Shown here: piece after piece, positions 1 through 6,093 of the stretch | How the letters are laid out: each line of letters starts with the position of its first letter | Numbering within the stretch: the first letter of the stretch is position 1 | Source: Lachnospiraceae bacterium | Lineage (GTDB): Bacteria > Bacillota_A > Clostridia > Lachnospirales > Lachnospiraceae | Direction of reading: 5' to 3' | NCBI GenBank assembly: GCA_016281675.1 | Contig: JAEEJD010000186.1 | Span: 1-6,093, forward strand | Length of the DNA stretch: 6,093 nucleotides | Position numbers and translations under genes: made by a program | Notes under the pieces: model-generated | Seen by the model: only the letters and a program-made list of their open reading frames with translations | Databases searched by the model: none | What the model was told of the DNA's origin: nothing

Positions 1-823
1 TCCTCTTCATGATCACAAAGCTTCCGAGAACAGCAGCCAAGAGTCCCGCAGCAATAAGTATGCTTGATAGCGCAATGGCCCTCCCGCTTTCGAAAAACCC
101 CTGAGTCCTGTCGTATTCGTATATGACCTGTTCGGTATCCTCCCCTCCGGTCATGTATTCTTCCGCATCGATCTCTTCCGTACTTACATCCTGGGCTGCC
201 TCATCGGAAACCTCTTCGGTTCCTTCCTCATCTTCCGTTTCGTACTTTTTCCAGTGCACTTCGGCATACTCATCCATTGCCGAAGTGATCATCTCGGAAA
301 GTTGTCTGTCAACCTCCGCATCGCTTCCCGCAAACTCCGTTTCGAAAAATCTCCCGCCGCTCGTAACCGAAACCGCCGACAGACCTTTCCTTTCAAGCGA
401 ATTGTTCTCCTGATCGAGCATGACTACATAGATCGGATATTCACTGTTTTCGGTAAGATAGTAAAGTTCCTCTTTTTCGTGAGACAGCGCACCGCCCTCA
501 AGGCCGTCGGTGAACACAAGTATATCCCTGCAGGCGAAATCCGAATCTTTCCATCTTGTCACAACCTCGGTAAGGGTATCGCAAAGATTGGAGTCCTTTG
601 CCGCAAACTCAAGCCTGTCCACGTCGCATACAAGGTCGTTGATATCGTCCGTGTACGTCTCTTCGGCCGATATATCATATTCATATGCGGACAGACAGAA
701 CGTCCTGTTTTCCGGCGCATGGTAAAACAGATATTTGAGCGTCATCTTCATGAGTTTCTGATTGACTTCGGAAACCGTTGCGTCGTTGTCAATCAGTACA
801 AGTGTCTGGCCGCATACATGCAT
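1..823 (-). CDS. VWA-domain-like membrane protein, 3' end outside the window
   Basis: The frame stays open from ATG 823 to the window edge (274 codons, no stop), so the C-terminus is missing. Residues 5-180 read as a von Willebrand A fold: a first strand TLVLID (7-12), a metal-site-like D12-N-D14-A-T16, then ILVFTDG (101-107), and a later strand PIYVVML (130-136). The classical DxSxS is changed to DxDxT, so metal binding is uncertain. Residues about 195-240 are a Glu/Asp-rich, probably disordered linker. Residues about 249-272 are a strongly hydrophobic membrane segment followed by K-R. No N-terminal signal peptide is seen. The start is chosen because the VWA core begins at once and because AGG/GAGG-like purines from the preceding gene's end lie just upstream; the preceding stop is 2 nt away. 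VWA proteins usually bind other proteins, so an accessory or assembly role with the secretion apparatus is plausible but inferred. No exact family is recognised. Confidence 0.8.
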   Translation of the reverse strand, partial: MHVCGQTLVLIDNDATVSEVNQKLMKMTLKYLFYHAPENRTFCLSAYEYDISAEETYTDDINDLVCDVDRLEFAAKDSNLCDTLTEVVTRWKDSDFACRDILVFTDGLEGGALSHEKEELYYLTENSEYPIYVVMLDQENNSLERKGLSAVSVTSGGRFFETEFAGSDAEVDRQLSEMITSAMDEYAEVHWKKYETEDEEGTEEVSDEAAQDVSTEEIDAEEYMTGGEDTEQVIYEYDRTQGFFESGRAIALSSILIAAGLLAAVLGSFVIMKR

Positions 824-825
824 AC

Positions 826-1140
826 TCAACCTACCGCCTCCACAGACAGACTCTGTGCCAGGCTCCCGCTTTCGTCTTCCGCAAGCCTGTATTCGTTGGC
901 CATCTCCGTAAGATCATCCGCATGCTTTCTTATCAGCGCATAAAGCTTATTCATATCATCCGACAGAGACGCAAACCTTGCGGAAAATCCCGTCGCCGCC
1001 TCACCCTGCCATATCGGTTTGAAGCTGTCCACTACCGAGATCATCTCCTGTGTTATGGTCCTTATGGCCGCTTCGGTATTCTGAAAATCCGCAGCCGTCT
1101 CCGTAAGCTTTTCCGGTGTTACTTTTAAAATGTTTTCCAT
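826..1140 (-). CDS. WXG100-family protein (fourth of four), putative T7SS substrate
   Basis: This 104-residue helical-hairpin protein has W44-Q45-G46 followed by EAATGF, the usual small and aromatic residues after the turn. Y84-R-L-A-E88 gives an intact YxxxE signal 40 residues after the Trp. The N-terminal half (KVTPEKLTETAADF) resembles the opening helix of ordinary EsxA-like proteins. A tail of about 16 residues (ESGSLAQSLSVEAVG) runs past the signal, longer than in the third copy. The protein is acidic and has no cysteine. The start lies directly against the previous stop; GGAGG inside the previous gene is 9 nt upstream. The stop is 2 nt before the ATG of the VWA gene, so translation of the two is probably linked. 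Membership is confident; which WXG protein it pairs with is unknown. Confidence 0.88.
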   Translation of the reverse strand: MENILKVTPEKLTETAADFQNTEAAIRTITQEMISVVDSFKPIWQGEAATGFSARFASLSDDMNKLYALIRKHADDLTEMANEYRLAEDESGSLAQSLSVEAVG

Positions 1141-1428
1141 TTACATCGCCCTCCCGAGATTCTTTTCTTCTGCCCTGTCATACCTTTCCGCTATCCTCTC
1201 TATTGCGGATACATATCTGTTCACCAGTTCATAAAACGCATCCATCTGCCCGGCATTCTTCATAAACTGCGTATGAAACCTCTCATTTGCGGCCCCCTCC
1301 CACATGGACCTGAGTGACAGTTCAACCGCACAAAGATTTTCCTTTTCTTTCATGAACCTCTGACACAGGTTTAACAGTTCATCTTTTTTACCCCTCAGCT
1401 GTCTGCTGTCGACTTGATAGAATGACAT
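1141..1428 (-). CDS. WXG100-family protein (third of four), putative T7SS substrate
   Basis: This 95-residue protein is the most classical WXG100 member here. It has a charged first helix (about 8-41), W43-E44-G45 followed by AANERF, and a second helix ending in Y83-D-R-A-E87, an intact YxxxE export signal exactly 40 residues after the Trp. There is no signal peptide or membrane segment. AAGGAG sits 9 nt upstream of the ATG, a strong ribosome site. Its TAA stop is directly followed by the ATG of the next WXG gene with no spacer, so the two are probably translated together and may form a pair. It is expected to be exported folded by EssC through recognition of the C-terminal signal; that mechanism comes from the family, not from this sequence. 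Confidence 0.88.
   Translation of the reverse strand: MSFYQVDSRQLRGKKDELLNLCQRFMKEKENLCAVELSLRSMWEGAANERFHTQFMKNAGQMDAFYELVNRYVSAIERIAERYDRAEEKNLGRAM
1150..1154 (-). promoter_or_regulatory. Ribosome binding site of fourth WXG100 gene
   Basis: GGAGG (within GGGAGGG) lies inside the last codons of the third WXG100 gene, 9 nt before ATG 1140. With the zero-spacing stop/start junction it suggests re-initiation by the same ribosomes. Confidence 0.7.
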
Positions 1429-1472
1429 CTGTTATTTCTCCTTTCTGTTAACATAACTAACGACTATTCGGG
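1429..1472. other. 44-nt intergenic gap between second and third WXG100 genes
   Basis: This is the longest non-coding stretch in the window. On the minus strand it holds an AT-rich segment and the ribosome site of the third WXG100 gene. A TTGACC overlapping the second gene's stop, with a TATGTT 15 nt or a TGTTAA 17 nt further on, is at best a weak promoter-like pair. No hairpin with a U-run is present, so it is not a terminator. Confidence 0.4.
1438..1443 (-). promoter_or_regulatory. Ribosome binding site of third WXG100 gene
   Basis: AAGGAG lies 9 nt upstream of ATG 1428. It is in the only sizeable intergenic gap of the run, so this gene can be initiated independently of the one before it. 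Confidence 0.75.
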
Positions 1473-1778
1473 TCAATATACTAACTCCATGGCTCCTTTT
1501 TCTGCTTTATACACAATGTCCGCTGTCTTTCTTATCGTTGAAGCGACTCTGATAAGATCGTCTGCAGTACTGAACATTTCGGTAATCGTTCTCTTTCCGG
1601 CAAGTTCCATTGACTCACCCGTATCACCTCTCCAGCTGTTCTTCAGGACAAGCAGGGCGGACTCGACTCCGTTGTTGGCGATCCTGGACAGATCCGCGGC
1701 GAGGCACTCAAGTTCCTGTGCCTGATCCATGGCTCTTGAAAAATCGATCTCGATCTCGTTCCTTGTTTTTCGGTTCAA
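1473..1778 (-). CDS. WXG100-family protein (second of four), TTG start, lacks YxxxE signal
   Basis: This 101-residue helical-hairpin protein has W49-R50-G51 at the turn and so belongs to the WXG100 superfamily. Unlike its three neighbours it has no YxxxD/E: the matching place reads Y90-K-A-E-K94, with the Glu at +3 and a Lys at +4. It may therefore be the partner exported along with a signal-bearing WXG protein, as in EsxA/EsxB-like dimers where only one chain carries the signal; this is inference. The start is TTG at 1778, chosen because a perfect AGGAGGT lies 8 nt upstream and because TTG overlaps the previous stop (TTGA). The only internal ATG near the N-terminus, at residue 17, would delete much of the first helix. 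The gene ends 44 nt before the next one, the longest gap in the run. Confidence 0.83.
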   Translation of the reverse strand: MNRKTRNEIEIDFSRAMDQAQELECLAADLSRIANNGVESALLVLKNSWRGDTGESMELAGKRTITEMFSTADDLIRVASTIRKTADIVYKAEKGAMELVY

Positions 1779-2074
1779 CTTCTCATACCTCCTATCATCC
1801 GTTTTATCCTCTTCTCGTTTTCGTTATATAATCCGTACGCTTTTGATGCGAGCATTATCGTTTCCCTTATGCTCATAAGAAGTTTTCCGGCTGCGAGCAT
1901 ATCTTTTTGTATCCTGGTGATATACGCATAGTTCGCATCTCCGTCCCAGAAAATATCAAGTTTTTGCACGCTTTCGGCTGTATTCTCTATCTCCTTGCAG
2001 AGAGCAATATAAAGTTTGAACAGCTCTTTTATCTTTTCCCCGAGCGGGCAAAATTCGATCGACAGATCATTCAT
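1775..2074 (-). CDS. WXG100-family protein (first of four), putative T7SS substrate
   Basis: This 99-residue protein has no signal peptide and appears almost wholly helical. Its W43-D44-G45 turn joins two helices (about 8-40 and 48-95), the hairpin layout of ESAT-6/WXG100 proteins. A C-terminal Y83xxxE87 matches the YxxxD/E export signal known from T7SS substrates, 40 residues after the Trp. The tail is basic (EKRIKRMIGGMRS), unlike the other three copies, and the N-terminal helix carries two cysteines (C9, C26). The ATG lies inside the end of yukD (8-nt overlap), with a GGGGTG site about 10 nt upstream. Its stop overlaps the start of the next WXG gene. It is likely secreted or forms a dimer with a neighbouring WXG protein; which one cannot be told from sequence. 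It diverges enough from EsxA that a chaperone or adaptor role is also possible. Confidence 0.82.
   Translation of the reverse strand: MNDLSIEFCPLGEKIKELFKLYIALCKEIENTAESVQKLDIFWDGDANYAYITRIQKDMLAAGKLLMSIRETIMLASKAYGLYNENEKRIKRMIGGMRS
1787..1793 (-). promoter_or_regulatory. Strong Shine-Dalgarno deciding a TTG start
   Basis: AGGAGGT, a full match to the anti-Shine-Dalgarno core, lies 8 nt upstream of TTG 1778, inside the last codons of the previous gene. The ATG directly after it belongs to the previous gene's frame and is followed at once by AGA AGT TGA, so it cannot be the start. This fixes the second WXG100 gene to a TTG codon. The strong site may offset the weaker start codon. Confidence 0.85.
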
Positions 2075-2291
2075 ATTCGATTATCACCCCGCTTCCCGAA
2101 TGCATCCCTGCCTCCGAAAGTGTCATCTCATCGGTTATGTTTTTATTCGTTTCGGGCATAAAAATACATCCGTTTTTTATCCCCAGAGCCGGCAGGATTT
2201 TTCTCTTAAAATCTCCTATCGAGAGCGATTCACTGACTCTTGCGCACAGTCTTTTATCCTGTATCGGAAAGATCAATTCTATTGATATCAT
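2067..2291 (-). CDS. yukD: YukD/EsaB-family ubiquitin-like T7SS accessory protein
   Basis: This 74-residue protein has the size and pattern of the YukD/EsaB family: a beta strand at the N-terminus (ISIELIFP), a basic central helix (IGDFKRKILPALGI, about 25-38), a short strand around CIFMPET, and a final acidic-glycine turn and strand (GSGVIIEYE). It lacks a C-terminal di-glycine, so it is not a conjugating ubiquitin, as is known for YukD. In known systems this small cytosolic protein is needed for or modulates WXG100 secretion; its biochemical action is unresolved. It sits between essC and the WXG100 genes. An AGAGG site lies 11 nt upstream of the ATG, a slightly long spacing, but no better in-frame start is visible. 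Its end overlaps the next gene by 8 nt (ATGAATGA), suggesting coupled translation. Identity rests on fold-like pattern and neighbourhood more than on strong motifs. Confidence 0.85.
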   Translation of the reverse strand: MISIELIFPIQDKRLCARVSESLSIGDFKRKILPALGIKNGCIFMPETNKNITDEMTLSEAGMHSGSGVIIEYE

Positions 2292-2310
2292 ATGTTATAA
2301 AACCTCTGTT

Positions 2311-5300
2311 TTACTGAATTTGCGAGTTATCCACATTGACGGTTTCGGGTAAGATCACGCGCCCCGAAAAGCAATTTTCATCGTATTTCAGAATTGTCGC
2401 ATTGTGCCTCGGAAGTGACATTTGCATTTGTGAAAAAGACATGTATGAATAGTCCAATATTCTGTTCTGATCAAGACACCCTCCCAGGGTAACCCCGTAC
2501 GGATGTTCGGTCATCGATCCGAATATCTTCCCTCCCCCAACAATACTTTCAACCCTGTTATTTAATATCCCGATAATGACGGGATGAAATCTTTCATCCC
2601 GGGCATATCGCATCCGGTTACCGAGAAGTGCAGCCAGTTTATCTTCCTCCTCTTTACGAAATCCCGAAGAGTAGAACTTTTCCAAAAGCGCCTCTAAGTT
2701 CTCGACCGTAATTATGCATAAATCGTTTCTTTCTTCACATACCGCAAGCAGTGTTTCGTGATCGTCCGCCCTTATGCATCCGATTCCGAGAACGGATGCG
2801 ATAACGGAAATGTTAAACAGCAGCGTATGCCTGCCACTGTACGGCCTGCCGCATATAAGGACACAGCCCGTACGATCGAGCGGAACGGAGTATACTTTTC
2901 CGGTCCTGTACTCGAATCCTATCGGAAGCATAAGATCATCCGCTGTGTATCCTTCCGAGCGTATCCTTTCAAGAAGGTCATCAAGACCCGGCTTATTCGG
3001 CACATGCGGAAAGTGAGCGGCACTTACCCTGACGGGATAAGGCGCCTGTACTTTCGGATCGGTCAGGACCGCCTGGAATTCAAGCGGGCGATCATGCGAC
3101 AATCCGATGCCTCTTCCGGGACTGTCGCCTATATCGGGAATGTCCCTTGCTGAAACCTTTAGAAGAGAAGCCGCCGTATATGTATCGCAATCGCCGAGGC
3201 ACAGAATCGTGTCGTAAAGGGCTGCGATCCTTGATTCCGGAGGCTGCGTGTATGTCGATACCACATACACTCCGACAGCGGATGCGTTGCGAAGTATCCT
3301 CTCCAGCACATCCCAAATTTCAGGATCCTGAATCCTTTTGATCTCTCCCTGATCCTCTACGACCAGCACCGTTACCGGAAGATTCTCTCTCTTGTCGGGT
3401 CCCGCTCTTCTTAGCGTATTTACTCTTCCTTCGATAAACAGGAGCAGCCTTAGCATGTCCTCTTTGTCGTCATAAGTGACGTAGCCCCCGCAAAACGGAT
3501 GATTCGCTGCATCCTTTATCGCTCCTCCCGGCCGGTCAATAATATACACTTCCCGTTCGCAATCCATCTTCCACAGGACAGTACGTACAATTTCGCTTTT
3601 TCCGTTCCCGCTCCTGCCGATGATCAGCATGTTTTTGTTACGATTCGGGTCATATACCGCCTTTTCGTATACACGGTCATACGGATTATCAAACCACGCA
3701 TACGCCCTGTCATCGGTTATCACCTCCGGAAGTTCCGGAAGCCACAGTTTTGCCGGTCTTCGAGGCATATGTTCCGATGAAGCCGATATTGCGGCCGACA
3801 TCGCGATCTCATACCAGGTTCTCCTCTCATGTTCGTACTCATCCGAAGGATGATCATCACATGTGATCTCCTCATCGCACAGAAGATCCCTGTATATTCG
3901 TATGTCCTTTTCATAACCTTCGGCCGGTCCCATGGCATATCCGCTTTGGAAGAACTCAAGCGCTTCATCGTTTCCGGACTGAAGATATGCCCGTCCGCAT
4001 TCGTTTATCGACGCCGCATCGGGCCGCCCCAGTATGTCGGTCGAATCCGACCTGTCCAGGAGCCGCAGAGCTATCCTGAAAGCCGAGTTGCTTCGTATCC
4101 TGTCGTCTACAACGCCCGAAGGCTTCTGCGTTGCAAGTATCAGATGCATCCCCAGACTCCTTCCTATCTGCGATACGCTTATCAGGCAGTCCATGAATTC
4201 AGGTTCTTCTTTTTTCAGTTCCGCAAACTCATCGATCACGATAAGAATATGCGGAAGCGGTTCGGATGCTTTTCCCGCATCATACAGCTTTGTGTAATCG
4301 TTTATGTTGTTAACCTTGCATTCGGCAAAGATCCTCTGTCTTCTGATGTTCTCACTCCTCAGAGAGATCATGGCCCTTTTTGATACGGCCTTTGACAGAT
4401 TCGATATACTGCCGACAAGATGCCAAAGATCGGCAAACAGTCCGGACATCCCTCCGCCTTTGTAATCGATCAGAAAGAATGCCAGTTTATCCGGCGGATA
4501 CCTTAGAGCAAAAGACAATATCATTGTTGTCAGAAGTTCGCTCTTGCCGCTTCCTGTCGTACCCGCTATCAGACCGTGTGGTCCGGAGGCTCTTTCATGA
4601 ATATCGAGAACAGTCTTCCTTCCACCCGACGCTATCCCGATCGGTGCGAAAATCCCGGATGTGATGTCATTTTCCGCATAAGCCTTTCTTACCTTTTCCC
4701 TCAACTGCCTTTCGATATCATCCCCCGCCGCAGCATCAAACAGTTTGCCGAACGGGACAGTCAAAGGAACCGACGAGTTTTCACCGTTATCCTCCCTGAT
4801 CCCGGCGATCTGCGATGCAAATGAATAACACAGTTTCCCGGGAACGGTATCATACCTGATGTTTTTGACTCCCCTGTTAAGAACGGGGAATGCTTCTCCG
4901 GGTACTTCCTCCTCTTTTTCGCACAGGAGCACCGCATACGCTCCGGCCGATGCCTTCTCCCATGCGCTCCTTGTCTCGTCAGTGATAAACACTGTTTCGG
5001 CCTCTTGCCCGGGTGACGATCCCGGGTATTTCTCAAAGTGCGGAAGAAGCGTGATCCATTTATAATAACGCATGGTATTTATATTCGTTTTTACTTGTAT
5101 CTTTACATCTTCGGGAGAATGTAAGACTGCGATCTGCAGTATGAACGCCGAAAGCGTTTCCGGATCCTTAGGCTTATTCAGAACGAATACCGAAACGGAT
5201 CCCTTTTGAATCGATACGAGATACGGTGATGACGGGACGGTCACGTACTTTTCTTTCAGTTTTGCGGGAAGTTCCTTGAGCGAATCATCGATCCCTTCGA

Positions 5301-6072
5301 ATCGTTCCTTAGGGATTATGATCTCTAGAGGACTTGGGATTGCGCCCTTTCCGATCCTGACCCTGATATGACCCTCCGACAACTTACGACCGCTTCCGGG
5401 TATGAACGGGACTCCCCCTCCTTTAAGGCAACCGCTCACTTCGGGATACATTTCGTTAAGATCTTTTATTATCCCCGCAAGCCTGTCCCTTATCGTATTC
5501 TCGCACCCGGACAGATATGACATATATGTGTTTCTTCGTCTTAGTTCTTCGGTTTTCTGTTTCCTGACCCTCCCAAGTACGTTTACAACAGCCCACACGG
5601 CTGCGAACACCGATGACAGTATGGCCACGCTCCTGCCGGCTCCGAGCAGTATCGGGATCGCCATTGTAAGAGCCGGTCCTGCCGCAAGCATTATTGAGGG
5701 CTTTTCCGGAACTCTTCTCGGAGGCGGTCCCTCGATCTCAACCGGAGTCGTATCCGGCTCCGGAAGCTTTGTCCCAAAAGGAATAAACTTCTCTTTCCCC
5801 GGGGGAGCGGCCCCAAGCCACACGATCCTCTGATCGCCTATAACAACACTGTCTCCGGACCTTACATATCCCCTGTATCCCCTTTTTACTCTCAGCCGGT
5901 CCACAACAGCTCCATTGGTCCCCGTAACTTCAACAAGTGCCGCATCAGCAGTCACACGGCGAAAGTACAGATGCCGTCTCGATACGAAAGAGCCGCCGAG
6001 TACCAGATCACATCCGGGATCTCTTCCGACAATGACTGTCGGCTTCTCTCCCGATACGTACAATACGCCCAT
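2311..6072 (-). CDS. essC: EssC/YukBA-type type VII secretion motor ATPase, single FHA domain plus three FtsK/SpoIIIE domains
   Basis: This is the membrane-bound motor of a Firmicutes type VII secretion system, which uses ATP to export WXG100 proteins. Residues 1-90 form an FHA domain with the phosphothreonine-reading residues kept (G16-R17, S31xxH34, N53-G54). Two hydrophobic segments lie at about 126-145 and 148-167, followed by a cytosolic stalk region to about 440. ATPase domain 1 is intact: Walker A GTTGSGKS at 504-511, Walker B at 609-615 ending D614-E615, and the typical GRSLGMHLILATQKP stretch at 637-651. Domain 2 has a good Walker A (GRSGNGKS, 819-826) but VVEDQ at 904-908 where DE is expected. 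Domain 3 is degenerate: GRPYSGRHT at 1075-1083 and TVENL at 1122-1126. At 1253 residues it is about 230 shorter than the roughly 1480-residue S. aureus EssC, which fits one FHA domain instead of two. The ATG start is supported by GGAG 5 nt upstream and by the FHA fold beginning at once. It is the first complete gene of the run, and yukD follows after 19 nt. The family call is very secure. Confidence 0.96.
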   Translation of the reverse strand: MGVLYVSGEKPTVIVGRDPGCDLVLGGSFVSRRHLYFRRVTADAALVEVTGTNGAVVDRLRVKRGYRGYVRSGDSVVIGDQRIVWLGAAPPGKEKFIPFGTKLPEPDTTPVEIEGPPPRRVPEKPSIMLAAGPALTMAIPILLGAGRSVAILSSVFAAVWAVVNVLGRVRKQKTEELRRRNTYMSYLSGCENTIRDRLAGIIKDLNEMYPEVSGCLKGGGVPFIPGSGRKLSEGHIRVRIGKGAIPSPLEIIIPKERFEGIDDSLKELPAKLKEKYVTVPSSPYLVSIQKGSVSVFVLNKPKDPETLSAFILQIAVLHSPEDVKIQVKTNINTMRYYKWITLLPHFEKYPGSSPGQEAETVFITDETRSAWEKASAGAYAVLLCEKEEEVPGEAFPVLNRGVKNIRYDTVPGKLCYSFASQIAGIREDNGENSSVPLTVPFGKLFDAAAGDDIERQLREKVRKAYAENDITSGIFAPIGIASGGRKTVLDIHERASGPHGLIAGTTGSGKSELLTTMILSFALRYPPDKLAFFLIDYKGGGMSGLFADLWHLVGSISNLSKAVSKRAMISLRSENIRRQRIFAECKVNNINDYTKLYDAGKASEPLPHILIVIDEFAELKKEEPEFMDCLISVSQIGRSLGMHLILATQKPSGVVDDRIRSNSAFRIALRLLDRSDSTDILGRPDAASINECGRAYLQSGNDEALEFFQSGYAMGPAEGYEKDIRIYRDLLCDEEITCDDHPSDEYEHERRTWYEIAMSAAISASSEHMPRRPAKLWLPELPEVITDDRAYAWFDNPYDRVYEKAVYDPNRNKNMLIIGRSGNGKSEIVRTVLWKMDCEREVYIIDRPGGAIKDAANHPFCGGYVTYDDKEDMLRLLLFIEGRVNTLRRAGPDKRENLPVTVLVVEDQGEIKRIQDPEIWDVLERILRNASAVGVYVVSTYTQPPESRIAALYDTILCLGDCDTYTAASLLKVSARDIPDIGDSPGRGIGLSHDRPLEFQAVLTDPKVQAPYPVRVSAAHFPHVPNKPGLDDLLERIRSEGYTADDLMLPIGFEYRTGKVYSVPLDRTGCVLICGRPYSGRHTLLFNISVIASVLGIGCIRADDHETLLAVCEERNDLCIITVENLEALLEKFYSSGFRKEEEDKLAALLGNRMRYARDERFHPVIIGILNNRVESIVGGGKIFGSMTEHPYGVTLGGCLDQNRILDYSYMSFSQMQMSLPRHNATILKYDENCFSGRVILPETVNVDNSQIQ

Positions 6073-6077
6073 GGCAT

Positions 6078-6081
6078 CTCC
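6078..6081 (-). promoter_or_regulatory. Ribosome binding site of essC
   Basis: GGAG (within TTGGAG) lies 5 nt before the essC ATG and supports that start. Only 21 bases upstream of essC are in the window, so no promoter can be judged. Confidence 0.7.
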
Positions 6082-6093
6082 AACCGTTGTTCA

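Noticed and set aside
254..943. 229-codon open frame on the plus strand
   Set aside because: It lies opposite the VWA and fourth WXG100 genes, which have recognisable motifs and ribosome sites. Its product is a low-complexity, Arg/Phe/Ile-rich chain with no known motif, as expected for an antisense shadow.
1429..1476. Possible internal promoter (TTGACC with TATGTT or TGTTAA) before the third WXG100 gene
   Set aside because: The -35-like element overlaps the preceding stop, the -10 matches are poor, and the better spacing goes with the poorer hexamer. It is not strong enough to call as a promoter without transcript data.
3829..4383. 184-codon open frame on the plus strand
   Set aside because: It is wholly antisense to the first ATPase domain of EssC, whose FtsK motifs are intact. 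It has no motif of its own.
5402..5833. 143-codon plus-strand frame with Ser/Pro-rich and hydrophobic stretches
   Set aside because: It is antisense to the FHA-membrane region of essC. The hydrophobic look arises from the complement of the transmembrane and Gly/Pro-rich codons.
6091..6093. TGA at the right edge read on the minus strand, possibly the stop of an upstream gene
   Set aside because: Three bases cannot identify a reading frame. A gene ending 18 nt before essC would fit the packing, but there is no support within the window.
1..6093. CRISPR arrays, tRNA or rRNA genes, insertion sequences, long repeats
   Set aside because: No regularly spaced repeats, no transposase-like frame, no terminal inverted repeats and no tRNA-like fold were seen. 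The window is almost fully occupied by the minus-strand genes.

Overview
The window is a tightly packed part of a Firmicutes-type (T7SSb / ESX-like) type VII secretion locus. Every convincing gene lies on the minus strand, so the locus reads from right to left: a 1253-residue EssC-type FHA/FtsK-SpoIIIE motor ATPase (6072-2311), a 74-residue ubiquitin-like YukD/EsaB protein (2291-2067), four consecutive small helical WXG100-family proteins (2074-1775, 1778-1473, 1428-1141, 1140-826), and the 5' part of a gene for a von Willebrand factor A (VWA)-like protein with an acidic linker and a membrane segment (823 to beyond position 1).

The organism is most likely a low-to-mid GC Gram-positive of the Clostridia/Lachnospiraceae kind. 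This is inferred from the EssC + YukD pairing (the Firmicutes form of T7SS rather than the mycobacterial EccB/C/D/E form), purine-rich Shine-Dalgarno sites, a TTG start, and fairly balanced base composition. It is not a species call.

The genes look like one transcription unit. Junctions are 19 nt (essC-yukD), 8-nt overlap (yukD-first WXG), 4-nt overlap (first-second WXG), 44 nt (second-third WXG), 0 nt (third-fourth WXG) and 2 nt (fourth WXG-VWA). No terminator was seen between genes, and there is no gene-free stretch over 50 bases. The likely working model is that EssC is the membrane hexameric motor. Its first ATPase domain is intact and would drive secretion. Its degenerate third domain would recognise substrates, YukD would be an accessory factor, and the WXG100 proteins would be secreted substrates or co-secreted partners. 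Three of the four WXG100 proteins carry a C-terminal YxxxE signal and one does not.

The points most worth a second look are the single-FHA EssC, acidic-pair changes in the Walker B motifs of its second and third ATPase domains, the set of four different WXG100 proteins of which one lacks the export motif, and a VWA-like membrane protein with an altered metal-site motif coupled to the last WXG gene. The other T7SSb core components (EssB/YukC, EsaA/YueB, EssA) are not visible here and may lie outside the window.
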